Assembly: GCA_030696845.1 (NCBI GenBank)
Contig: JAUYRJ010000085.1
Span: 1-40,873, forward strand
Source of the DNA: Polynucleobacter sp.
GTDB lineage: Bacteria > Pseudomonadota > Gammaproteobacteria > Burkholderiales > Burkholderiaceae
Direction: 5' to 3'
DNA length: 40,873 nucleotides
Positions 10,033-19,260 of this stretch are shown piece by piece (position 1 is the first letter of the stretch; every line of letters starts with the position of its first letter). The position numbers were made by a program, and so were the translations under genes. Under the pieces are notes generated by a model, which saw nothing but the letters and a program-made list of their open reading frames with translations, searched no databases and was not told the origin of the DNA.

Positions 10033-10800
10033 TTAGTATTCCACGGGAATGGGGTCGATACTTCGCCACATATACCAAGTTGCTACGGTTCTCCAAGGAG
10101 CCCAATTTGCCGCCACCTCCCGCGCTTCATGGCGACTTACCGGCTCCCCACTAAAGTAATTCAAGGAAATGGCCTTAATTAGCCCAATATCGTCTAGGGG
10201 CAATATATCAGGTCGGATCATATTGAATATTAAGAACATTTCTGCAGTCCAGCGCCCAATCCCCCGGATCTCACTCAGCTCCCGAATCACGCTTTCATCG
10301 TCCATATCCTGCCACTGATTGGCATGCAAGCGACCCGAGGCAAAGTGATCGGCCAGATCCCGAATGTATTCCACTTTGCGTCCGGATAAGCCCGCTGCCC
10401 GCAACGACTCCGGGCTGGCCGCCAACACCCGGGCCGGCGTTACTTTTTTTCCCACCACGCCCAGTATCCGATCCCAGACGGCTTGGGCAGCGGATACCGA
10501 AATTTGCTGCCCCACGATCGCCCTAGCTAGGGTTGTAAAAGGGTCGCCGCGCGTGACCAAAAAGCCACTGCCGTATCGAGGGATTAATTTCTTGAGGATT
10601 CGGTCCTGCTTCATCAGTTCTTGGCAGGCCTGCTCCCAATATTCTGGGGCGGTCACACTTAAGGTCGGCTCACCTTGGTTGGGCTTAAGCTTGCGCTCAG
10701 CAGACTTGGCAATCGCCGCCCTTGCTTCTGGCTTTTTTATAGCGCTTGTTTTGCTTTTGGTCGCCGTTTTTATTGGCGGCTTTTTTACGCCCGTCGCCAT
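10033..10800 (-). CDS. DNA-3-methyladenine glycosylase II family (HhH-GPD) with a basic N-terminal tail
   Basis: Base-excision repair enzyme removing alkylated purines. Residues about 80-245 hold the HhH-GPD domain: [17 protein letters not shown], the hairpin [14 protein letters not shown] (175-188) and a catalytic-aspartate context LPLDDIG (Asp204), as in AlkA. Unlike E. coli AlkA it lacks the N-terminal TBP-like domain and Ada-type regulatory parts. Instead the first 45 residues are low complexity and rich in Lys, Ala and Thr ([17 protein letters not shown]...), probably disordered and able to contact DNA. The start overlaps the end of cysS by 16 bases, indicating co-transcription. Confidence 0.88.
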   Translation of the reverse strand: MATGVKKPPIKTATKSKTSAIKKPEARAAIAKSAERKLKPNQGEPTLSVTAPEYWEQACQELMKQDRILKKLIPRYGSGFLVTRGDPFTTLARAIVGQQISVSAAQAVWDRILGVVGKKVTPARVLAASPESLRAAGLSGRKVEYIRDLADHFASGRLHANQWQDMDDESVIRELSEIRGIGRWTAEMFLIFNMIRPDILPLDDIGLIKAISLNYFSGEPVSRHEAREVAANWAPWRTVATWYMWRSIDPIPVEY

Positions 10801-12221
10801 TCGGTGAGCCCTCCGGGCTTGTCTTCCAGCACAATGCCTTGCTCTAGTAAGGCAGCCCGAATGCCATCAGCCTTCGCAAAGTCCTTTGCTTGTTTTGCGG
10901 CAAGCCGAGCGGCAATCTGCCCTTCAATCTCGGCAGCGCTCAATCCATCGCCAGTGCCCGCCTGTAAGAATGCAATTGGGTCGCGCTGCAGGAATCCCAA
11001 AATACCCGCCAAAGACAGCATCGTGGCGGCTAAATTGTGTAATTCAGCGTTCTGCCCGGCGTCGTGTTTACGGTTCATTTCACTTGCGAGATCAAAGAGC
11101 ACGGCAATGGCTTCGGGCGTATTAAAGTCATCGTCCATCGCCGCGGCAAAGCGCTCGGTCCAGGCGTTCGAATCCAGCTTACTCGCCTGAAGATCAGCCG
11201 CCTTCACGTCTGCTTGCGCTAGCGCGGTGTAAAGGCGGGTTAGGCCGGTTCGCGCCTCGTCCAGTTGGGCGTCGCTGTAATTGATGGGGCTACGGTAATG
11301 GGCGCGCAACATGAAAAACCGAATCACCTCAGGGTCGTACTCGTTTAATACGTCCCGAATCAAAAAGAAATTACCCAAGGATTTGGACATCTTCTCTTCA
11401 TTCACCCGAATATGGCCGTTGTGCATCCAGTAGTTCACCCAAGGCGCGTCGCCCTCACTACGCTCTTGCCCATACAGAGCGCCTTCGCTTTGCGCAATCT
11501 CGTTTTCATGATGGGGAAATTGCAAATCCGCACCGCCCCCATGAATATCAAAATGCTGACCGAGCAGCTCGCATGACATCGCGGAGCACTCGATATGCCA
11601 TCCCGGTCTGCCTTCGCCCCAAGGGGATGTCCAGCGCGTATCGGCTGGCTCTTCGGCTTTAGCGCTTTTCCAGAGAACAAAGTCCAAGGGATCGCGTTTA
11701 CCGCTACCAATCGCAACCCGCTCACCGGCATTGAGCTCATCCACACTCTTACCAGAGAGTTGACCATATCCCGGAAAGCGTCGTACCGCAAAGTTCACAT
11801 CCCCATCTTCGGCTTGATAGGCAATGTCCCGCTCAATTAAGCGACCGATCATGCCTTGCATTTGCTCGATGAAATGCGTAGCGCGCGGCTCTTCATCTGG
11901 ACGCATTAAACCCAGAGCGTCGGAGTCGGCGTGCATTGCTGCGATAAAGCGCTCGGTTAATGCGCCAATTGGCTCGGCATTCTCGATAGCGCGCTTAATA
12001 ATTTTGTCATCAATGTCAGTAATGTTGCGGACATAGAGCACCTCATAGCCACTAGCACGCAACCAGCGCACCACCATGTCAAACACAATCATGACGCGGG
12101 CATGACCAATGTGGCAAAAATCGTAAACCGTCATGCCGCACACATACATCTTCACCTGACCTGCTACGCGTGGTTTGAAGGCCTGTTTAGATCGGCTTAG
12201 GGTGTTATAAATGTGCAGCAT
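10785..12221 (-). CDS. cysS: cysteine--tRNA ligase
   Basis: Class I aminoacyl-tRNA synthetase charging tRNA-Cys. 478 residues. Seen: [18 protein letters not shown] with the HIGH motif at 37-40, zinc ligands Cys28, Cys212, His237 and Glu241, [12 protein letters not shown], and KMSKSLGN (KMSKS at 277-281). The C-terminal half is the helical DALR/anticodon-binding region. It heads the leftward block cysS - glycosylase - accA - tilS - lysC - tRNA-Ser and is divergent from the TPR gene, with 70 bases between them for both promoters. Confidence 0.97.
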   Translation of the reverse strand: MLHIYNTLSRSKQAFKPRVAGQVKMYVCGMTVYDFCHIGHARVMIVFDMVVRWLRASGYEVLYVRNITDIDDKIIKRAIENAEPIGALTERFIAAMHADSDALGLMRPDEEPRATHFIEQMQGMIGRLIERDIAYQAEDGDVNFAVRRFPGYGQLSGKSVDELNAGERVAIGSGKRDPLDFVLWKSAKAEEPADTRWTSPWGEGRPGWHIECSAMSCELLGQHFDIHGGGADLQFPHHENEIAQSEGALYGQERSEGDAPWVNYWMHNGHIRVNEEKMSKSLGNFFLIRDVLNEYDPEVIRFFMLRAHYRSPINYSDAQLDEARTGLTRLYTALAQADVKAADLQASKLDSNAWTERFAAAMDDDFNTPEAIAVLFDLASEMNRKHDAGQNAELHNLAATMLSLAGILGFLQRDPIAFLQAGTGDGLSAAEIEGQIAARLAAKQAKDFAKADGIRAALLEQGIVLEDKPGGLTEWRRA

Positions 12222-12291
12222 AGGGACTTAAAGGTGGGGCAAGTAGGATAAGGTGGTCCTGATTTGTTAGACTGAGCGCTGAGTATATCGA

Positions 12292-13182
12292 ATGAGCCCA
12301 TTCTTCACCCCTTTCTGTCTATCCATGATCGCTTCCGTCCCATTCCTGCAGGCACGCCCTGCTAGCACCTTACTTCAGGCAAAAAAAAGGGGTGGATTAT
12401 GGGCATTGGTCTTATCGGCAATCCTTGCGCTTAACGGCACAGCCCACGCGCAGGCTTTTGGCAATCCAGCGACCGTTCAAGAGCAGCCCAGCACCGCGGT
12501 GACACCCTTTTTAGGTGGGTTTGGCCCCACCGACCCCCCGCGCCTCTCTCCTAGCGCGGGCTATGACCCACTGCCCCCAGAACTTTCCGAGACGGTTGCG
12601 TTGCCCTTTTTATCCTTTTTGATCATTGAGCCAGATCCGATTGTGCGTAACGGCATCCCCAGCGAGATCGAAAAACTGGTTAAAACCCAAAAGTACGCGG
12701 AAGCGATAGAGCGCATTGATGCGATATTAGCTAAGACCCCCCGCAATGTGCAGTTGCGTTTTGTCAAAGCCCGAATTCAGATTGAAATGCGCCAATACGC
12801 ACCGGCGCAAAAAACCCTCACGGAAATCACGCAGCAATTTCCTGAGCTTGCCGAGCCTTATAACAATCTAGCTGCACTCGCTGCCAATCAAGGTCAGTGG
12901 ATCGAGGCTCGCGACTATCTAGAGCTCGCCCTCAAACTCAAACCGACTTACGCCATCGCCTCAGCCAACTTGGGCGAAGTCTATACCCGCCTCGCTGCCA
13001 GGGCTTACCTGGATGCCGCTAAAGAGCGGACTAATCAACGTGAGTACCAACGCCGCGCGGCGGCACTGATCGGCATCTTAAAAACGCCCACCCCGAATTC
13101 AAAAAACGCAGTTCCTTCTTCAACCCTTAATCCGCAAGAAAGCAAATCCCAAAATGGCGCAAGTACTCCTCAAAACCAATAA
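12292..13182 (+). CDS. TPR-repeat protein, probably exported
   Basis: 296 residues. Residues about 33-53 form a signal-peptide-like stretch ([23 protein letters not shown], cleavage likely after 53), but 30 residues precede it, so the start is uncertain. The ATG at 12292 and an in-frame ATG 11 codons later are both possible, and neither has a clear ribosome site. Tetratricopeptide repeats occupy about 110-235 ([77 protein letters not shown], read as separate helices). The C-terminus is low complexity (Pro, Asn, Ser, Gln). The gene overlaps the cyclophilin gene by 29 bases, so they are likely translated together. Function is unassigned; a periplasmic scaffold is an inference. Confidence 0.75.
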   Translation: MSPFFTPFCLSMIASVPFLQARPASTLLQAKKRGGLWALVLSAILALNGTAHAQAFGNPATVQEQPSTAVTPFLGGFGPTDPPRLSPSAGYDPLPPELSETVALPFLSFLIIEPDPIVRNGIPSEIEKLVKTQKYAEAIERIDAILAKTPRNVQLRFVKARIQIEMRQYAPAQKTLTEITQQFPELAEPYNNLAALAANQGQWIEARDYLELALKLKPTYAIASANLGEVYTRLAARAYLDAAKERTNQREYQRRAAALIGILKTPTPNSKNAVPSSTLNPQESKSQNGASTPQNQ

Positions 13183-13657
13183 AGGCGATATCACCCTCAC
13201 CCTGGATGCAAGCAAAGCGCCCAAGACAGTTGCCAACTTTTTGGCCTATGTCAAAAGTGGTCATTACGATGGCACCATCTTTCACCGCGTGATTGATAAC
13301 TTCATGATTCAGGGCGGCGGCATGGCCCCCGGCATGAAACAAAAGCCCACTCAAGCTGAAATCGAGAACGAGGCTAATAACGGTCTTAAAAATGTCAAAG
13401 GCTCCATCGCGATGGCGCGTACGAGCGAACCCCATTCTGCTAGCTCACAGTTTTTTATTAATGTGAATGACAATGATTTCTTAAATCACACCTCACCCAC
13501 CGCGCAAGGCTGGGGATATGCGGTATTTGGCGCCGTAAGCGATGGCATGGATGTGGTTGACACCATTCGTAAAGTAAAAACAGGTAGCTCCGGCTTTCAT
13601 CAAGACGTGCCCACCGAAGATGTCGTGATTGAAAAAGCCACTGTGCTCTCCGAATAA
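13154..13657 (+). CDS. ppiB: peptidyl-prolyl cis-trans isomerase, cyclophilin type
   Basis: 167-residue cytoplasmic cyclophilin catalysing proline cis-trans isomerisation during folding. Seen: [32 protein letters not shown], split by turns, with the FHR active-site Arg, then [29 protein letters not shown] and [18 protein letters not shown], all cyclophilin signatures. There is no signal peptide, which points to the PpiB rather than the periplasmic PpiA type. It begins inside the end of the TPR gene and is followed closely by lpxH. Confidence 0.95.
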   Translation: MAQVLLKTNKGDITLTLDASKAPKTVANFLAYVKSGHYDGTIFHRVIDNFMIQGGGMAPGMKQKPTQAEIENEANNGLKNVKGSIAMARTSEPHSASSQFFINVNDNDFLNHTSPTAQGWGYAVFGAVSDGMDVVDTIRKVKTGSSGFHQDVPTEDVVIEKATVLSE

Positions 13658-13688
13658 AAATCTGACTCGCGCTCTGTTGGTCGACCCT

Positions 13689-14477
13689 ATGCCCCCTAAG
13701 CAGGCCAGTGCATTTCTGATCTCGGACGTGCACCTCACGCCGTCCATGCCCCTGACGGCGCAACGTTTTTTTGATTTTTGCGAGAAGGAAGCGCCGGAAG
13801 TGGAGGCGGTTTTTATTCTGGGTGACTTATTCGAGTATTGGGTGGGGGATGACGCCAACACACTATCGCCCTTTCATCACGAAGTAAAAAATGCCCTAGC
13901 CACTCTGTCAACGCGCGTTAAAACCTATTACATGCATGGCAATCGCGATTTCTTGATTGGGGGCGCCTTCTTGCAAAAGGTAGGATTCACTCTGTTGCCC
14001 GACCCGACGAAGGTCATCATTGCCGATGATGAATATATTCTCAGTCATGGCGATGGCTTATGCACCGCAGATATTGGGTATCAGATTTACCGTAAATGGA
14101 CACGCAAGCCTTGGGTACAAAGCCTGTTCTTACGCATGCCCTTAGGGTGGCGCCATGCCATCGCTGAGCGCCTACGCCAAAATAGCACCGCCCAATACCA
14201 CCGGAATAAATACCTTAATGCGAACGAAGCCAATGTGAAGGCAAACGTCACGCTAGAAGCCTGCGCCACCGTGGTCCAGACGCAATCGGTGAACAAGCTG
14301 ATTCATGGGCACACCCATCTGCCTGCGCGGCACCATGAGACATACGGCGACCAAGAGTGGCAACGCTGGGTATTATCCGACTGGGATCTAGATCATCCCG
14401 AAGTGCGACTACCCAGGGCCAGCGCGCTGCGTATCGACGGGAATGGTGTGCGTTACCTTGACCTCATTAAAGCCTAA
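13689..14477 (+). CDS. lpxH: UDP-2,3-diacylglucosamine diphosphatase
   Basis: Lipid A (Raetz) pathway enzyme cleaving UDP-2,3-diacylglucosamine to lipid X and UMP at the inner face of the cytoplasmic membrane. 262 residues from the ATG at 13689. Metallophosphoesterase motifs are visible: ISDVHL (Asp13, His15), FILGDLFEYWVGDD (Asp46), HGNRDFLIG (Asn85, Asp87), LSHGD and IHGHTHLPA. A TTG 20 codons upstream, inside ppiB, could extend the frame, but family members start directly before the SDVHL strand. It is the third gene of the rightward TPR-ppiB-lpxH run and is convergent with suhB, with only 24 bases between stops. Confidence 0.95.
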   Translation: MPPKQASAFLISDVHLTPSMPLTAQRFFDFCEKEAPEVEAVFILGDLFEYWVGDDANTLSPFHHEVKNALATLSTRVKTYYMHGNRDFLIGGAFLQKVGFTLLPDPTKVIIADDEYILSHGDGLCTADIGYQIYRKWTRKPWVQSLFLRMPLGWRHAIAERLRQNSTAQYHRNKYLNANEANVKANVTLEACATVVQTQSVNKLIHGHTHLPARHHETYGDQEWQRWVLSDWDLDHPEVRLPRASALRIDGNGVRYLDLIKA

Positions 14478-14501
14478 ACGCAACAACACCAACGTAAGGC
14501 G

Positions 14502-15290
14502 TTAAGCCCTACTATACTTACTCAGGTTTTGCGCTAGCTGGGCAAAGATGCGCGGATTGCCTGCCATGATTTCACCGCTTTGTAAAAAGTTTTCTTCGCC
14601 GCGATAGGTTCCAACTAAGCCACCCGCCTCCGTAATAAGTAAGGCGCCGGCAGCCATATCCCAGGGCTTTAAGCCGCTTTCAAAAAAACCATCGTAACGA
14701 CCCGCGGCCACGTAGGCTAAATCCAGTGAAGCCGCTCCAGGGCGACGCAATCCGGCGCACTGGCGCGTCATGTCGGCAAAGATCTTGAGGTAGGTTTCTA
14801 AATCTTGGTCTTCACGATAAGGAAAACCGGTACCAACTAGACCATTTGCTAAACGGGTTTCCGTAGCAACCCGCAAGCGCCGACGATCTAAATAAGCGCC
14901 ACTACCGCGCGTCGCGGTAAAGAGCTCATCGCGGTTGGGGTCGTAGACTACCGCTTGCTGTGTCACACCATTGACCGCTAGCGCAATCGATACCGCGTAT
15001 TGCGGAAAGCCATGAATGAAATTCGTAGTACCGTCCAAAGGATCAATAATCCAAATCGACTCGGCTCCAGAATTATGTTCACCCGTTTCTTCTGCCAAAA
15101 AACCGTGGGATGGGTATGCGTCACTGAGGGTTTCGATAATCGCCTCTTCCGCAGCTTTGTCCACCTCGGTGACAAAATCATTATGTTGTTTACGATCAAC
15201 CTGAAGCCGCTCTAAATTCAGAGAGGCCCGATTAATAACATTTCCGGCACGACGCGCAGCCTTGATGGCCACATTCAACATGGGGTGCAT
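14502..15290 (-). CDS. suhB: inositol-1-monophosphatase family protein (SuhB)
   Basis: 262 residues from the ATG at 15290 ([16 protein letters not shown]). Mg2+-dependent phosphatase of the FIG superfamily; SuhB also joins the NusA-containing rRNA antitermination complex in gamma-proteobacteria. Seen: [10 protein letters not shown] (Glu67-Glu68), [17 protein letters not shown] (Asp83, Asp86) and [17 protein letters not shown] (Asp211), the complete metal-binding set. The frame stays open far upstream over the trmJ gene on the other strand; that extension has no family similarity and is rejected. It is divergent from trmJ, with a 106-base spacer. Confidence 0.95.
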   Translation of the reverse strand: MHPMLNVAIKAARRAGNVINRASLNLERLQVDRKQHNDFVTEVDKAAEEAIIETLSDAYPSHGFLAEETGEHNSGAESIWIIDPLDGTTNFIHGFPQYAVSIALAVNGVTQQAVVYDPNRDELFTATRGSGAYLDRRRLRVATETRLANGLVGTGFPYREDQDLETYLKIFADMTRQCAGLRRPGAASLDLAYVAAGRYDGFFESGLKPWDMAAGALLITEAGGLVGTYRGEENFLQSGEIMAGNPRIFAQLAQNLSKYSRA

Positions 15291-15298
15291 AAATAGTG

Positions 15299-15333
15299 GT
15301 GGACAAATTAAATAAGAACAAACTCGTGGACAA
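15299..15333. repeat. direct repeat GTGGACAA x2 in the suhB-trmJ spacer
   Basis: GTGGACAA occurs at 15299-15306 and 15326-15333, 27 bases start to start (TTGTCCAC on the suhB strand). It lies just upstream of the suhB start. It could be a duplicated protein site or a -35-like element, or chance. Confidence 0.3.
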
Positions 15334-15396
15334 TACCGAGCTAACAGCTTGATTCTAAACGATCCCATTGCAAGTGCATAGAAAGATAATTTGTAT

Positions 15397-16170
15397 ATGA
15401 ATAGCTCCCACCCTAAAACCGGCATGATGCAGGCCGCAAGTACGCTCGTGCGCGTCATTTTGGTGGAGACTAGCCACCCTGGAAATGTAGGCTCTAGCGC
15501 CAGAGCCATGAAAACCATGGGCCTTAGCGACTTACGCATGGTCAATCCGAAAATGGCGGGAATGGCAAACCACCCCGAGGCAATTGCCTTAGCCAGTGGC
15601 GCCATCGATGTCCTAGAACAAAGCCAAGAAAGCGCTTCGCTTGCCGATGCCGTGACTGGTTGCCCATTGGTTTTAGGGCTTACTAGCCGAGATCGGGAGT
15701 TCGGGCCTCCCGCCCTGAGTTGGACGCAGGCTCGTGAGCGTGTTCTGCGCACTATTGGCGCAGGGCAATCGGTTGCGCTCATGTTTGGCCCTGAGCGCAC
15801 CGGCCTAGACAATGCTCATCTGGCTTTATGTACGCACCGCGTTTGGCTGGACGCCAATCCAGAGTACCCTTCACTCAACCTAGCGCAAGCCGTGATGGTA
15901 TGCGCCTTTGGGCTGCGCGAGGCACTTACTCATGAGTCATCGATCGCCAACGATGATTCCACCACAAACAAAGACTTGGCAGACCCAGCGGCGGTCGCTG
16001 CCATGCTAGAGCATTTGCGCCTTGGACTGGAAGCAATTGGGTATTTGGACCCAGCCCACCCTAAAAAACTCATGGCGCGCCTAGCTGCGCTATTTGGTAG
16101 AGCGGAGCTGCATGCCGAGGAAATAGACCTGCTGCGCGGCATTGCTAAACAGATGCTTCTGAGAAAATAA
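15397..16170 (+). CDS. trmJ: tRNA (cytidine/uridine-2'-O-)-methyltransferase TrmJ
   Basis: SPOUT-class SAM-dependent methyltransferase forming Cm32/Um32 in tRNAs. About 257 residues from the ATG at 15397; an in-frame ATG pair about 10 codons later is an alternative. Seen: [26 protein letters not shown] at the N-terminus, [13 protein letters not shown], and the knotted SAM-binding segment [19 protein letters not shown]. The C-terminal helical extension matches TrmJ rather than TrmL, which ends at the knot. It is followed by cysE after 23 bases; the two are probably co-transcribed. Confidence 0.9.
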   Translation: MNSSHPKTGMMQAASTLVRVILVETSHPGNVGSSARAMKTMGLSDLRMVNPKMAGMANHPEAIALASGAIDVLEQSQESASLADAVTGCPLVLGLTSRDREFGPPALSWTQARERVLRTIGAGQSVALMFGPERTGLDNAHLALCTHRVWLDANPEYPSLNLAQAVMVCAFGLREALTHESSIANDDSTTNKDLADPAAVAAMLEHLRLGLEAIGYLDPAHPKKLMARLAALFGRAELHAEEIDLLRGIAKQMLLRK

Positions 16171-16193
16171 GCACTTCCCAGTAAACTGAGCAT

Positions 16194-16988
16194 ATGTTTA
16201 AAGCCCTATTCGACGAAGTCGACTCCATTATTGCCCGTGACCCCGCCGCCCGGCACCGCCTTGAGGTGATGACCTGCTACCCTGGCCTGCATGCGGTTTG
16301 GCTCCACCGGGTTGCCCATTTTTTATGGAAGAGCGGTTTACAGTGGGTTGCGCGCTTTTGGTCGATGCTCACCCGACTTCTCACTGGGATTGAGATTCAT
16401 CCGGGCGCCAAAATTGGTCGCCGGGTTTTTTTAGACCACGGCTTAGGTATTGTGATTGGCGAAACCACAGAGATTGGTGATGATTGCACCATCTACCAAG
16501 GAGTCACCTTGGGTGGCACTTCTTTGTACAAGGGCGTAAAGCGTCACCCCACTTTAGGCAAAGGCGTGGTAATTAGTGCTGGAGCCAAAGTATTAGGCGG
16601 CTTTACAGTAGGCGATGGTGCGCGCGTGGGATCAAACGCCGTGGTGCTGAAAGAGATTCCGCCTGGGGCTACCGCAGTCGGGGTTCCTGCGCGGATTTTG
16701 CATCCCGATCTGCCGGCCAGTGATCGCGGCACTGACGTGAATGACAAGAAAGCGTATTTTTCAGCCTACGGCATTACGCCCAATGTCGATGATCCGGTGT
16801 CCATGGCCCTAAAGGGCTTAATTGATGCCACGCTTGAACAAGAGGCGAAGATAAAAGAACTGGAGCGTATTGTCGCCAAACTAAGCGGAGCTCCGATTAA
16901 ATCCAACGCAAACGCAGAGCTCAAGACAAGCGAAGGAACGGAGCCTAAACGCGATCTGGATACGATCAAGCAGTGGCTAAAGGAGTGA
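16194..16988 (+). CDS. cysE: serine O-acetyltransferase
   Basis: Acetylates L-serine with acetyl-CoA to O-acetylserine, the carbon precursor of cysteine. 264 residues. A helical N-terminus is followed by a left-handed beta-helix from hexapeptide repeats (about 65-170). Catalytic residues in [12 protein letters not shown] (Asp81, His82) and the second histidine in VKRHPTLG (His118) are present. The N-terminal helical part is shorter than in E. coli CysE, while the C-terminus after about 170 carries an extra tail with a possible short coiled coil ([16 protein letters not shown]) and a polar linker. The family's cysteine feedback site lies near His82. Confidence 0.93.
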   Translation: MFKALFDEVDSIIARDPAARHRLEVMTCYPGLHAVWLHRVAHFLWKSGLQWVARFWSMLTRLLTGIEIHPGAKIGRRVFLDHGLGIVIGETTEIGDDCTIYQGVTLGGTSLYKGVKRHPTLGKGVVISAGAKVLGGFTVGDGARVGSNAVVLKEIPPGATAVGVPARILHPDLPASDRGTDVNDKKAYFSAYGITPNVDDPVSMALKGLIDATLEQEAKIKELERIVAKLSGAPIKSNANAELKTSEGTEPKRDLDTIKQWLKE

Positions 16989-17004
16989 GCCCAACTCGCG
17001 CGGC

Positions 17005-17628
17005 TTAGTGCAGTGTGCGCGGCCCTGGTTTAGCGGAATCCACTGCTGCATCGATGAGTTGATCCAAGTCTTCATCCTCCTCATCGTCGTTTGGCATACC
17101 AAAAAGACCGCTATCTATCCCATCCGGGTGGCGATTGGCGATCTCCTCTTCTGTTGCGGCGCGAACATCCTCCACCTGCAACCAAAAGCGCAAAGCCATC
17201 CCCGCTAGAGGATGATTACCATCGAGCACCACTTGGTTGTCCGCCACATCCGTCACGGTATAGATCAGTGAGGGCATATCGTCATCGCTGCCATCCGCAT
17301 CACTGGGAATAATCTCGCCATGCTCATCCAGAGCTTCAGGGATGCCTTCAAACTGCATGCCAATTTCTAAGGGCTCCGGAAAGCGCACACGCGGCTCAAT
17401 CTTTAACAGCTCGGGATCATACTCCCCAAAGGCATCACCTGGCTCGAGCTGAATGGTGGTTTCATATCCAATCTCATGGCCGTCGAGCATACTTTCAATT
17501 TTGGGGAAAGTCCCTTCATAGCCGCCATGAAGGTATACCATCGGAGAATCGGGTTCCTCGATGAGGTTATTTTGCGCATCGGTTAATTTATAACGTAGGG
17601 ATACGATGGTATTTTTTTCGATTTTCAT
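17005..17628 (-). CDS. FKBP-type peptidyl-prolyl isomerase, SlyD-like
   Basis: 207 residues. N-terminal FKBP half-domain (KNTIVSLRYKLTDAQNNLIEE), IF chaperone insert (about 75-150, including LEPGDAFGEYDPELL at its border) and the closing FKBP strands (NHPLAGMALRFWLQVEDVRAATEEE) match the SlyD/FkpB group. SlyD of E. coli ends in a His/Cys-rich nickel-binding tail; this one ends in an Asp/Glu-rich tail (NDDEEDEDLDQL) without histidine or cysteine clusters, so a nickel role is unlikely. A role as cytosolic folding helper is inferred. It is divergent from the JmjC gene, with 43 bases between starts. Confidence 0.88.
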   Translation of the reverse strand: MKIEKNTIVSLRYKLTDAQNNLIEEPDSPMVYLHGGYEGTFPKIESMLDGHEIGYETTIQLEPGDAFGEYDPELLKIEPRVRFPEPLEIGMQFEGIPEALDEHGEIIPSDADGSDDDMPSLIYTVTDVADNQVVLDGNHPLAGMALRFWLQVEDVRAATEEEIANRHPDGIDSGLFGMPNDDEEDEDLDQLIDAAVDSAKPGPRTLH

Positions 17629-17671
17629 GCGCGTTTGACTAACAAGCTAATTTTTCAGTTTGAACTACTTA

Positions 17672-18925
17672 ATGACATCATTTTACTTGAGCAAACCCTA
17701 CGAGCCCCCTACTCCGCCTAGCCCGCTACCCATAAAAGAGCCTTGGGCGCTGCTCGGCGGCATCAGCCCCGAAGCATTTATGGAGGGCTATTGGCACAAA
17801 AACCCCTTACTTGTGCGCGCTGCCATTCCCGCTTTTGCCCTCGCCAAAGCAGCCGGCGAGCCGCTCGATAGCCCCATTCCCGCCAAAGCGCTTTATGCCC
17901 TTGCTGCCCAAGAAAACAGTGAATCGCGCTTAATACAGAGTAAGCCCTGGACGCTAAGCCAGGGGCCTTTTTCCCCGAAAACACTGCCGCCCATTACTCG
18001 GCCCGACTGGACCTTACTACTTCAAGGCGTGGATGGTTTGCATCCCGCAGCGAAAACCGTCCTCTCTTGGTTTCGATTTATTCCTGATGCGCGCCTTGAT
18101 GACCTCATGATCAGCATTGCTGGGCCAGGCGGTGGCGTGGGCCCGCACTTTGACTCCTATGATGTGTTTTTAATCCAGATGTCGGGGCGTCGGCACTGGA
18201 AAATCGCCGCGCAATCGGACCTCAGCCTCAAACCCGGGCTTCCCCTAAAGATTCTTAAGAACTTCAAGCCCACTGAAGAGTGGATCTTAGAGCCTGGCGA
18301 TATGCTGTATTTGCCACCCCACATGGCGCATGAAGGTATTGCACTGGATGCCGGGTGCCAAACGTGGTCGGTAGGCTTTCGGGCGGCCAGTTACCGTGAA
18401 TTAATTCAGGAAGGCTTATGGCGTCTAGCAGAATCCCTGGAAGACATGCCGGCACTGGGCGAGCATTACCAGGACCCCTACCAAAAGGCAACACACGTGC
18501 CAGATGCGCTACCCTCTGAACTCATTAAACAAGTTGAGGCTCGCATTAAAGAGCTCAAACTGGGCTCAGTAGACAATATCCTCCCCGGCATCACCGCCTA
18601 CTTAAGCGAGCCCAAGCCCCATGCCGTATTTTGCAGCCCGAATTCCCCTCTTTCCTCCAAGGCATTTGCCGCCCATCTGAAAACGAGTGGCATAAAACTG
18701 CATCCCTTATCCCGCTCAGTCCGCCTTGGGAATACGGTCTTTTGTAATGGCGAAAACCAAACCGAGGGGCAGAGCCTAGCCATCCAACTCTGCTGGAACG
18801 TCTTATCCGAACGGCAATCCCTTCCAGCGCTCGGCCCTCTCAACACCAAAAAGCTGGACCTCATTGGCCGTGGAGACAATACCTTGTATGAAGCGTATTT
18901 ATCAGGATGGCTAATACTTGCGTAA
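17672..18925 (+). CDS. JmjC/cupin ribosomal oxygenase (RoxA/YcfD-like, uL16 arginine hydroxylase)
   Basis: 417 residues from the ATG at 17672 (a TTG four codons earlier is possible). Fe(II)/2-oxoglutarate dioxygenase of the ribosomal-oxygenase group; E. coli YcfD (RoxA) hydroxylates Arg81 of ribosomal protein uL16. Seen: GPHFDSYDVFLIQMSGRRHWKI with His159 and Asp161 as iron ligands, and LEPGDMLYLPPHMAHEG with His220 as the third. The C-terminal half (about 240-400) matches the dimerisation and winged-helix part. The substrate in this organism is inferred from the family. Its co-substrate, 2-oxoglutarate, is also the substrate of the odhA complex encoded at 27901-30756. Confidence 0.9.
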   Translation: MTSFYLSKPYEPPTPPSPLPIKEPWALLGGISPEAFMEGYWHKNPLLVRAAIPAFALAKAAGEPLDSPIPAKALYALAAQENSESRLIQSKPWTLSQGPFSPKTLPPITRPDWTLLLQGVDGLHPAAKTVLSWFRFIPDARLDDLMISIAGPGGGVGPHFDSYDVFLIQMSGRRHWKIAAQSDLSLKPGLPLKILKNFKPTEEWILEPGDMLYLPPHMAHEGIALDAGCQTWSVGFRAASYRELIQEGLWRLAESLEDMPALGEHYQDPYQKATHVPDALPSELIKQVEARIKELKLGSVDNILPGITAYLSEPKPHAVFCSPNSPLSSKAFAAHLKTSGIKLHPLSRSVRLGNTVFCNGENQTEGQSLAIQLCWNVLSERQSLPALGPLNTKKLDLIGRGDNTLYEAYLSGWLILA

Positions 18926-18947
18926 AAAAACCAGGGATCGCTATAAT
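18918..18947 (+). promoter_or_regulatory. promoter of the small lipoprotein gene
   Basis: A perfect TATAAT (18942-18947) follows TTGCGT (18918-18923) with an 18-base spacer. Transcription would start near 18954, leaving a leader of about 85 bases that contains the hairpin at 18962-18979. Confidence 0.6.
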
Positions 18948-18961
18948 GAAAGCTGAATTTT

Positions 18962-18979
18962 GTACGGGGTAACCCGTAC
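18962..18979 (+). promoter_or_regulatory. GTAA-tetraloop hairpin in the lipoprotein mRNA leader
   Basis: GTACGGG (18962-18968), loop GTAA (a GNRA tetraloop), CCCGTAC (18973-18979), then TGTTTTC. It lies about 8 bases after the predicted transcription start. It may protect the 5' end of the mRNA, or end read-through from the upstream oxygenase gene. Confidence 0.55.
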
Positions 18980-19039
18980 TGTTTTCATTATGTTGCATGG
19001 TTAACCATAATTGATTTGAATCTTTAAAGGAAATAACAA

Positions 19040-19243
19040 ATGAAGAAGTCACTTGCACTCGTACTCGCAGCATTGTTCGCCGTATCTTTGGCTGCTTGCG
19101 GTAAAAAAGAAGAAGCTAAGCCAGCTGCTGCACCTGCACCTGCTGCCGCTCCTGCTGCTGATAACGCTGCTCCTGCTACTCCAGCCGCTCCTGCTGCTGA
19201 TAACGCAGCTCCTGCTGCTCCAGCCGCACCTGCTGCTAAGTAA
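19040..19243 (+). CDS. small Ala/Pro-rich lipoprotein
   Basis: 67-residue protein. The N-terminus MKKSLALVLAALFAVSLAAC is a lipoprotein signal with lipobox LAAC and Cys20 as the lipidated residue, followed by GKKEEAK and then an almost pure Ala/Pro tail with two DN pairs. Mature length is only 48 residues. Lys-Lys-Glu after the +1 Cys-Gly gives no inner-membrane retention signal, so outer-membrane sorting is likely. The tail is encoded by a 39-base tandem repeat. AAAGGA lies 8 bases before the ATG, and the gene has its own promoter and a strong terminator, suggesting high, independent expression. Similar Ala/Pro-rich small lipoproteins are common in related bacteria; function unknown. Confidence 0.85.
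   Translation: MKKSLALVLAALFAVSLAACGKKEEAKPAAAPAPAAAPAADNAAPATPAAPAADNAAPAAPAAPAAK
19148..19225 (+). repeat. 39-bp tandem repeat (two copies) in the lipoprotein gene
   Basis: Copies 19148-19186 and 19187-19225 differ at two positions. Each encodes 13 residues, APAADNAAP(A)xPA, keeping the frame. A partial third copy of about 12 bases precedes the Lys and the stop codon. Confidence 0.9.
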
Positions 19244-19260
19244 TCTTCTTCTGAAGAAAA

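Noticed and set aside
15291..15812. Upstream extension of the suhB frame
   Set aside because: The extra 174 codons overlap trmJ on the other strand and resemble no phosphatase sequence. The family start MHPMLN at 15290 is clear.
19148..19225. CRISPR-like repeat
   Set aside because: Only two adjacent 39-base copies with no spacers, in frame inside a coding gene. It is a coding tandem duplication.
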